Assembly: GCA_028875335.1 (NCBI GenBank)
Contig: JAPPEF010000099.1
Span: 1 to 39,271 of the forward strand
Direction of reading: 5' to 3'
Source: Gemmatimonadota bacterium
GTDB lineage: Bacteria > Latescibacterota > UBA2968 > UBA8231
Length of the DNA stretch: 39,271 nucleotides
Shown: positions 33,494 through 39,271 of the stretch, piece by piece
How positions within the stretch are numbered: position 1 is the stretch's first letter
How the letters are laid out: every line of letters begins with the position of its first letter
Notes under the pieces: model-generated
What the model saw: only the letters and a program-made list of their open reading frames with translations
Told to the model about the DNA's origin: nothing
The model's database searches: none
Made by a program: the position numbers and the translations under genes

Positions 33494-36400
33494 ATGGGGC
33501 TTTCTTCCATTTCCGCTATGATCAGAGAATTCTATCAGGACCGCACCGTGTTGCTGACCGGCGGCACCGGGTTTTACGGGCAGGGACTGACGGCCAAGAT
33601 CCTGCGCTATTTACCCGGTGTGCGGCGCTTGTATCTCGTGTTGCGGCCTGGGCGGGGTCCTGGCGGAGCCACGCTGCCGGTAGAGGAGCGGCTAGACGAA
33701 CTCTTCAAGCTGGTCGTCTTCGACCGCTTTCGCCAAGAGGAGCCGGACGCCTTTGCTGCGGCGCGACAGAAGGTGTGCGCCTTCGCCTGCGACATGCGGC
33801 AGCCGGGCCTCGGGCTAGACGAAGCATCCCGCGACGAGCTGCTAGCGGAAGTGGACCTCATCATCGGCAACGCGGCCAGCGTCACCTTTGACGAACCGCT
33901 CGACTCGGCGATCCAATTCAACACCTTGGCACCTCAGGAGCTTTTGCGACTGGCCCGCGAAGGCCGCAAAAATCCCGTCTTAGTACACGTATCAACCGCA
34001 TACGTCAACGGTCGTCTCACCGGTGCCGTCCCCGAACAAACGCTGCCGGTTGACCGCACGATTCAGCACCTAATCGACGGCAGCACGCCTCCACAACCTT
34101 TTGTCCCCGAAGAAGAGATCGCCCAAGCGCAAGCCCGCTGCCGTGCAATCCGCGACCAAGCGCAAAGCGACGAGCAACAGCGTGCATTCCGCCGCGAGAT
34201 CGTTGAGCAGAGCCACAGGCGCACGCTCTCGGACAGCCGCTTGCAAAAACTGATTGACGACCGCTGTCGCCGCTGGATTGAACGCGAGCTAGTCGAGGAG
34301 GGGATGCGGCGAGCGCGGCAGCATGGCTGGAATGACGTGTACACTTTTACCAAGGCCATGGGCGAACAGTTGCTCGTCAAGAACCGCGGCCAAGTGCCGC
34401 TGGCCATCGTGCGGCCCAGCGTCACCGAAGGCGCGCTCGAAGACCCGCATCCAGGCTGGATCCACGGGCTCAAGGTAACCGATCCACTGATAGTGGCCTA
34501 CGGGCGGGGGATCGTCCCGGACTTCCCGGCCGCCATGGGCGCGCCCATGGACTTGGTGCCCGTGGACATCGTCGTCAATACCGTGCTGGCCGCGGCCACG
34601 CAGGCTACGACCTCTACAGTAGAGGTCTTCCACGCGGCGACCAGCGGAGAAAACCCACTGCCCAACACCCGGATGTTCAAGTACGTCAAGGGCTACTTTG
34701 AGGAACACCCCCTCCTCAACAAGGACGGCTCGCGGCCCGAGCTGGTGGATTGGACCTTCCCGACGGTGGCCCGCTTTCAGCGAGCCTTCAACTGGAAGTA
34801 CCTCTATCCTCTGGAGCTAAAGCAAAAGCTCTACGAATACCTGCCCGAGCGCTGGGCACCGGCCCAGAAGAAGCGCCGCTTGGCCGCGCTCAAGACGCGC
34901 CTCAAGCGCATCCAGTACTTCACCGACCTGTTCAGCCCGTACACGACCCTCGACTGCCGGTATGAAGCCAAGCGCATGTTGGCCCTCTACGAGTCGCTGC
35001 CCCCCGAAGAGCAGCGAATCTTCAACATGGACGTGCGGCGGATTGACTGGTATCAATACTATCAAAAGACCCACCTGCCCGGCCTCCGGCGCCACGAACT
35101 GGGCGGGTCCGACGACGACCAAGAGCCGTTGAGCGCGGCACCGAGCGAAGTCGGGGGCGAAGAGCAGCGTTGGCGCATCGAGGAAAGCATCCGCACAATC
35201 CCGGATCTGCTGCGTTGGGCCTGCGGCCGCTACGCTGCCAAGACGGCCTTGCAAATCGAGCGCCAATCCGGCTGGACGCGGATCAGCTACGACGAGCTGC
35301 TCACCCGCGCCGAGCGCGTGGCGCACGGTTGGCAAGCACAGGGCGTGGCGGTTGGTGAGCGGGTCCTGCTGTGCGGGGACAACGGGCCGGAGTGGGTCGT
35401 CGCCTATATGGCGGCCAACCTGCTTGGGCTAGCGGTCGTGCCCATCAGCCCGCAGATGCGCGACGAAGACATCTGGAGGCTGTGCGACTTCGTCCAAGCG
35501 CGGGCGCTGATTGCTGCGGAAAAGCGCTTTTCCCAACTCTCCCCCGAGGGCGTGGCAGCCCACAAGGAAATGGCCTTTTTCAATGTAGATCGCGATGGGC
35601 TGCCGTTCGGGCACGCTCCCGAGCCAGATGCGTCCGCCAAAAAAGGCCGTTGGAAGCGACCAAGGGTCAATCCAGATGCCACAGCGTCGATCATCTTTAC
35701 CTCGAGCCTCGAGCCGCGCGGAGTGGTGTTGAGCCATCGCAACCTCATCTCCAACGTCCTCGCCCAAGGCGAGGTGCTGCGCATCTACGAATCCGATCGC
35801 ATGCTCTCGACCCTGCCGCTGCACCAAGTCCTCGAATGTACCGGGGGCTTACTGCTGCCGCTGCTCGGTGGAGCCACCATCACGTATTTAGAGGCCGTCA
35901 ACAGCCGCGAGATGCTCCGCGCCCTGCGCGATACGAATGCGACTGTACTGTTGACCGCGCCGCGCCTGTTGCGCGTCTTGGCCAACCGCGTCGAGCGCCT
36001 CGGGGCCGAGGCCACGGCTGGGCTAGCCGCTTTGAGGCGGGTTGTCAGCGTCGGCGCGGCCCTGTCCGACGACCTCATCGACGCTTATGAAGATCTCGGC
36101 GTGTCGATTTGCCAAGGCTACGGCCTGAGCGAAGCAGCTTCAGTCGTGGCCGTCAACATACCCATGCAGCGCAAAACCCAGTCGGTGGGGCAGGTGCTGC
36201 CCGGACAGCAAGTGCAGATCGCCGAGCCGGACGAGCGCGGCATCGGCGAGGTCTTGGTGCGAGGTGCCAACGTCATGGAGGGATACTTCTCCCAAGAGGA
36301 GTTGACCCAAGCGGCGTTGCGCGACGGATGGCTACACACCGGAGACCTCGGCCGTCTCGACGACGATGGCTATCTCTTCGTCGAGGGGCGGAGCAAAGAC

Positions 36401-37714
36401 TTGATCGTCAACGGGGCCGGCCACAACGTCTATCCACGCGAAGTCGAATCGCTCTACCACGACCTGCCGCACGTAGCCGAGCTGAGTGTGGTCGGCGTGC
36501 CTTCGGCTCGCACCGGGGGAGAAGAAGTACACGGCGTGGCCGTGCTCAACTGCGAGGGCGAGGAGGCCGAGGACCTACGCGAGACCATCCAAGCGCGCTC
36601 ATACGAGATTTCGCGCACCTTGCCCAGCCATCACCGGATCCAGCGCCTGCACTTTTGGACCCAACCGCTGCCGAGGCTGGACGACGGCACCGTGGACCGC
36701 CATGCCTTAGCGTCTGCCATCGAGCGCGAGGACTACCCGGATACGGCCCTGCCGGAATGGGAGCGGGCGATCCAGCGCCAAATCGGCCTGCTTGCGGGGC
36801 TGAGCACCGAGGAGGTAGCGGCTCACATAGACGCGCCGCTCGACACCTTGTTGGATTCGCTGATGACCGTGGAGTTTGCCGCGTGGCTCGGCCAGCGGCT
36901 GGGGACCGAAGTCGATGGGCTTTTGCGTCCACAGGACACGCTTCGCAGCGTCTTGGCGCGGCTGGAGGTTCACTTGCGCGACGGGATGGACTGGGAGGTG
37001 GAGCAGTCGCTCGCGTACTGGTCGGGCATCTTGCACGCCGAGCCGAGTGCCGTGCCAGAGAGCGAGGCCGGCAAAAATATGCTGCAAGAAATTCTGTGGG
37101 AGACCGGCGGCTCTTTGTTCCGCCGCTTTTTCGATTTCCGGGCCGGCGGCCTAGAGCACTTGCCCCAAGATCGGCCCTACCTGATTGCCGCCAATCACAC
37201 CAGCCACCTCGACGGTGCCTGCGTGTACGCGGCCGTGTGCTCCCATGTCGATCACCTCAATATCGCCACCAGCGAGCATTACCTCGCCGACCCCGAGTTG
37301 CGCTGGTTTTTGTACACCTTTGCCAACGCCGTCCCCTTCGACGGCCAAGGCGACTTTGCCGACGGCTTGGTGCGGGCGCGGCAATCGGTGGGAGTGCGCC
37401 GCCCACTGCTGGTCTTTCCCGAAGGCACGCGCTCAGTCAACGGCCAGCTACAGCCGTTTAAGGCGGGCGTGGGGCTTTTGGCCTACGAGTTGGATGCGCC
37501 CGTAGTGCCCCTGCACATTGCCGGCACCCACGAAGCCTTGCCCAAGGGGACGCGCACGCCATCGCGCCACCCCTTGCGCCTGCTCTTTGGCTCTCCGCTA
37601 GAAACCACCTCTTTTGAGGGCCGCGCCGAGGCGTTGAGCCCCTACGAGATTTACTACGAGATCGCCGCCGCTCTCAAACGACAGATCGAGGCTTTAGGCC
37701 GGAAAAACATCTGA
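33494..37714 (+). CDS. Fatty acyl reductase-AMP ligase-ACP-acyltransferase fusion
   Basis: A 1406-residue four-part protein. (1) A male-sterility-type fatty acyl-CoA/ACP reductase (about 10-540): NAD(P) motif TGGTGFYG (22-29), Tyr283/Lys287 in YTFTK, and a sterile-type C-terminal part. (2) An acyl-CoA synthetase/AMP-ligase domain (about 558-1080): GYGLSEAAS near 875 and HTGDLGRLDDDGYL near 947. Its P-loop reads TSSLEPRG (736-743), shorter than the usual TSGTTGxPKG, and the A10 lysine position is Thr1066. (3) An acyl-carrier domain with Ser1122 in LDSLMTVEF. (4) A PlsC-type acyltransferase: His1235/Asp1240 in NHTSHLD and FPEGTR from 1308. It probably turns acyl thioesters into alcohols or aldehydes and esterifies a glycerol backbone. 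Met9 is an alternative start. lgt starts 2 nt downstream. Confidence 0.9.
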   Translation: MGLSSISAMIREFYQDRTVLLTGGTGFYGQGLTAKILRYLPGVRRLYLVLRPGRGPGGATLPVEERLDELFKLVVFDRFRQEEPDAFAAARQKVCAFACDMRQPGLGLDEASRDELLAEVDLIIGNAASVTFDEPLDSAIQFNTLAPQELLRLAREGRKNPVLVHVSTAYVNGRLTGAVPEQTLPVDRTIQHLIDGSTPPQPFVPEEEIAQAQARCRAIRDQAQSDEQQRAFRREIVEQSHRRTLSDSRLQKLIDDRCRRWIERELVEEGMRRARQHGWNDVYTFTKAMGEQLLVKNRGQVPLAIVRPSVTEGALEDPHPGWIHGLKVTDPLIVAYGRGIVPDFPAAMGAPMDLVPVDIVVNTVLAAATQATTSTVEVFHAATSGENPLPNTRMFKYVKGYFEEHPLLNKDGSRPELVDWTFPTVARFQRAFNWKYLYPLELKQKLYEYLPERWAPAQKKRRLAALKTRLKRIQYFTDLFSPYTTLDCRYEAKRMLALYESLPPEEQRIFNMDVRRIDWYQYYQKTHLPGLRRHELGGSDDDQEPLSAAPSEVGGEEQRWRIEESIRTIPDLLRWACGRYAAKTALQIERQSGWTRISYDELLTRAERVAHGWQAQGVAVGERVLLCGDNGPEWVVAYMAANLLGLAVVPISPQMRDEDIWRLCDFVQARALIAAEKRFSQLSPEGVAAHKEMAFFNVDRDGLPFGHAPEPDASAKKGRWKRPRVNPDATASIIFTSSLEPRGVVLSHRNLISNVLAQGEVLRIYESDRMLSTLPLHQVLECTGGLLLPLLGGATITYLEAVNSREMLRALRDTNATVLLTAPRLLRVLANRVERLGAEATAGLAALRRVVSVGAALSDDLIDAYEDLGVSICQGYGLSEAASVVAVNIPMQRKTQSVGQVLPGQQVQIAEPDERGIGEVLVRGANVMEGYFSQEELTQAALRDGWLHTGDLGRLDDDGYLFVEGRSKDLIVNGAGHNVYPREVESLYHDLPHVAELSVVGVPSARTGGEEVHGVAVLNCEGEEAEDLRETIQARSYEISRTLPSHHRIQRLHFWTQPLPRLDDGTVDRHALASAIEREDYPDTALPEWERAIQRQIGLLAGLSTEEVAAHIDAPLDTLLDSLMTVEFAAWLGQRLGTEVDGLLRPQDTLRSVLARLEVHLRDGMDWEVEQSLAYWSGILHAEPSAVPESEAGKNMLQEILWETGGSLFRRFFDFRAGGLEHLPQDRPYLIAANHTSHLDGACVYAAVCSHVDHLNIATSEHYLADPELRWFLYTFANAVPFDGQGDFADGLVRARQSVGVRRPLLVFPEGTRSVNGQLQPFKAGVGLLAYELDAPVVPLHIAGTHEALPKGTRTPSRHPLRLLFGSPLETTSFEGRAEALSPYEIYYEIAAALKRQIEALGRKNI

Positions 37715-37716
37715 TT

Positions 37717-38472
37717 ATGTACCCCTACCTATTCGAGATCGGCCCCATTAGCGTCGGCACGTTTGGCCTCATGGTCGCCCTCGGTTTCCTATCGGCCCTG
37801 TACGTGCTCAACCGCGAGTTCAAGCGCCAAGGGCTGCACAAAGACCTGGGATCGACGATTGTCACCACCTGCATGGTCGGCGGGCTAGTCGGGGCCAAGC
37901 TCTACTTTGTGCTATTTGAAACGTCGCCTGAGACTTGGGACGAAGTGTTCGACTTGCTGTTTTCCGGCTACGGCTTGACTTGGTACGGGGGGTTTGTCGT
38001 CGCCGCTGCCGGCGTGCTTTGGCAAATTCGCCGCCACAATGCGCCGCTGGGCCACGTCGCCGACGCGGTGGGCATTGCCCTTGCCGTGGGCTACGGGGTT
38101 GGGCGGATCGGCTGCCAACTCGCCGGCGATGGGGACTATGGGGTGCCGACGGATCTTCCCTGGGGCATGGCCTATCCCGACGGCGTGGTGCCGACCACCG
38201 AAAAGGTCCATCCCGCGCCTGTGTACGAAACCCTCTCTCACTTGGGGATCGCTGCCTTCCTGTGGAAAATGCGCACCCGCTTCGAGATTCCAGGACTGTC
38301 GTTCAGCTTCTATCTCATCCTCGCCGGGGTAGCGCGGCTTCTGGTGGAGTTCATTCGGATCAATCCGCGCGTACTGTGGGGCCTGAGCCAAGCCCAGCTT
38401 CTCAGCATCGCCATGATCGTCTTCGGCTTGGGGCTGATGCTGTATCTGCAACGCCGGCGAGAGGCCCCCTGA
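37717..38472 (+). CDS. lgt: Prolipoprotein diacylglyceryl transferase
   Basis: A 251-residue polytopic inner-membrane enzyme. It moves diacylglyceryl from phosphatidylglycerol to the lipobox cysteine of prolipoproteins. Family segments seen are YPYLFEIGPISVGTFGLM at the start, YGGFVVAAAGV, the signature GRIGCQLAGDGDYG (about 128-141) with its catalytic Arg, HPAPVYE (about 165) and the FIRINPR loop. The GDGDYG variant, rather than the proteobacterial GRIGNFING, resembles Lgt of the Bacteroidetes-like lineages as I recall it. Its stop overlaps the next start as TGATG. It may be co-transcribed with the megaenzyme gene. Confidence 0.93.
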   Translation: MYPYLFEIGPISVGTFGLMVALGFLSALYVLNREFKRQGLHKDLGSTIVTTCMVGGLVGAKLYFVLFETSPETWDEVFDLLFSGYGLTWYGGFVVAAAGVLWQIRRHNAPLGHVADAVGIALAVGYGVGRIGCQLAGDGDYGVPTDLPWGMAYPDGVVPTTEKVHPAPVYETLSHLGIAAFLWKMRTRFEIPGLSFSFYLILAGVARLLVEFIRINPRVLWGLSQAQLLSIAMIVFGLGLMLYLQRRREAP

Positions 38473-39271
38473 TGGCCAAGACGCGCTATCCGCGCATCTC
38501 CAGCTTTAAGCAGGCCGCGGACTTTCGCACTCATCTAGCCCATTTAGGCGCGGAAATGCCCTGCGACGACCAGATCGAAACCGCTCCCTCCTCCCCCCTA
38601 GCCCAACCGGCCCATAGCAACGGCAACTGCATCGGCAATCGCTTCGCCATTCAGCCGATGGAAGGATGGGATGGGACCGAAGACGGCCAGCCGAGCGATT
38701 TGACGCGCCGACGCTGGCGGAACTTCGGGCGCAGCGGGGCCAAACTCATCTGGGGTGGAGAGGCATTTGCCGTGGTGCCCGAGGGCCGCGCCAACCCAAA
38801 TCAACTCATGGCGCGTGAGGAAAACCGCGCCGGCATGGCCGAACTGCGCGACATTCTCCTATCGGCGCACGACGAGCGCTTCGGCACCACCGACGACCTG
38901 CTCGTCGGCCTGCAACTGACGCATTCGGGGCGGTTCTGCCGGCCCTATCGCAAGGATCAATCCGCGCCGACCATTCTCTATCACCACCCGATCTTGGACC
39001 ACAAATTCGGCCTTGATGCGGACTATCCGCTCCTGACGGACGCCTATATCGAGGAGTTGATTGACCGCTACGTCGCCGGCGCGCAAATCGCCCATGAGCT
39101 AGGCTACCACTTCGTAGATATCAAGCATTGCCACGGCTACCTAGGACACGAATTCCTCAGCGCGTTTACGCGGCCCGGACCCTTTGGCGGCTCCTTCGCC
39201 AATCGCACGCGCTTTGTCCGCTCCATCATCGAGGGGATCCGCAACCGAGCACCCGGTCTTGGCATTGGCGT
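38472..39271 (+). CDS. NADH:flavin oxidoreductase (Old Yellow Enzyme family), truncated by window end
   Basis: 266 residues are visible and the frame is open at the window edge. It is an FMN-dependent TIM-barrel ene-reductase or dienoyl-CoA-type oxidoreductase. GNRFAIQPMEGWDG is the first FMN-binding strand, LTHSGRF supplies a further barrel strand, and the active-site-type segment is VDIKHCHGYLGHEFLS with the His pair. The N-terminal 50 residues are longer than in short members. The C-terminal half, including any iron-sulfur extension, lies outside. The ATG overlaps the lgt stop. Confidence 0.88.
   Translation, partial: MAKTRYPRISSFKQAADFRTHLAHLGAEMPCDDQIETAPSSPLAQPAHSNGNCIGNRFAIQPMEGWDGTEDGQPSDLTRRRWRNFGRSGAKLIWGGEAFAVVPEGRANPNQLMAREENRAGMAELRDILLSAHDERFGTTDDLLVGLQLTHSGRFCRPYRKDQSAPTILYHHPILDHKFGLDADYPLLTDAYIEELIDRYVAGAQIAHELGYHFVDIKHCHGYLGHEFLSAFTRPGPFGGSFANRTRFVRSIIEGIRNRAPGLGIG

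Noticed and set aside
36109..37461. 450-codon plus-strand frame inside the megaenzyme gene
   Set aside because: Arg/Pro-rich shadow of the real frame; it has no domain motifs and lies wholly within ligase, ACP and PlsC coding sequence.

Overview
This is a 39.3 kb GC-rich chromosomal window from a diderm bacterium. Evidence for an outer membrane is the C-terminus of a TonB-dependent receptor at the left edge, an MCE/Mla-type lipid transport operon with a predicted beta-barrel, lipoproteins and Lgt. The mix of sugar-acid enzymes (MR/MLE, Gfo/Idh/MocA, SDR epimerases), paired phytanoyl-CoA-type dioxygenases with a beta-propeller glycosidase-like protein, a choice-of-anchor-like secreted protein and an Lgt with a GRIGC...GDGDYG motif resembles uncultivated FCB-group lineages such as Latescibacterota, or Poribacteria. 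That placement is inference from gene content. I saw no rRNA, tRNA, CRISPR array or transposase.

Layout. 1-2.8 kb: TonB receptor end, SDR epimerase and an enolase-superfamily dehydratase (+). 2.8-8.6 kb: a secreted protein, a sigma54 activator and a multi-PAS histidine kinase (-), with a matching sigma54 promoter and two tandem palindromes in the gap before the secreted gene. 8.6-11.9 kb: PhyH dioxygenase, glycosidase-like propeller protein and PhyH dioxygenase (-). 11.9-13.5 kb: an orphan HTH-ImmA/IrrE regulator and a decayed MNT nucleotidyltransferase. 13.5-18.9 kb: SDR, metallophosphoesterase and an internally duplicated 1117-residue CPBP protease (-). 19.0-20.9 kb: Gfo/Idh oxidoreductase, L7Ae-like protein and CYTH protein (+). 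20.9-24.7 kb: nadC (-), divergent from a GT5-like glycosyltransferase plus lipoprotein (+). 24.7-33.2 kb: a long leftward run of lipid kinase, MCE protein, PqiC-like lipoprotein, beta-barrel candidate, MlaE, MlaF, DHFR, a secreted protein and an aspartate aminotransferase. 33.3-39.3 kb: a small basic ORF, a four-domain reductase-ligase-ACP-acyltransferase megaenzyme, lgt and a truncated Old Yellow Enzyme (+).

The right-hand 12 kb has a lipid theme: lipid kinase, inter-membrane lipid transport, fatty-acyl reduction/transfer and lipoprotein lipidation. The most interesting items are the megaenzyme, whose ligase domain has lost its P-loop and A10 lysine; the MCE operon with its own predicted outer-membrane barrel; and the self-contained sigma54 circuit near 4 kb.
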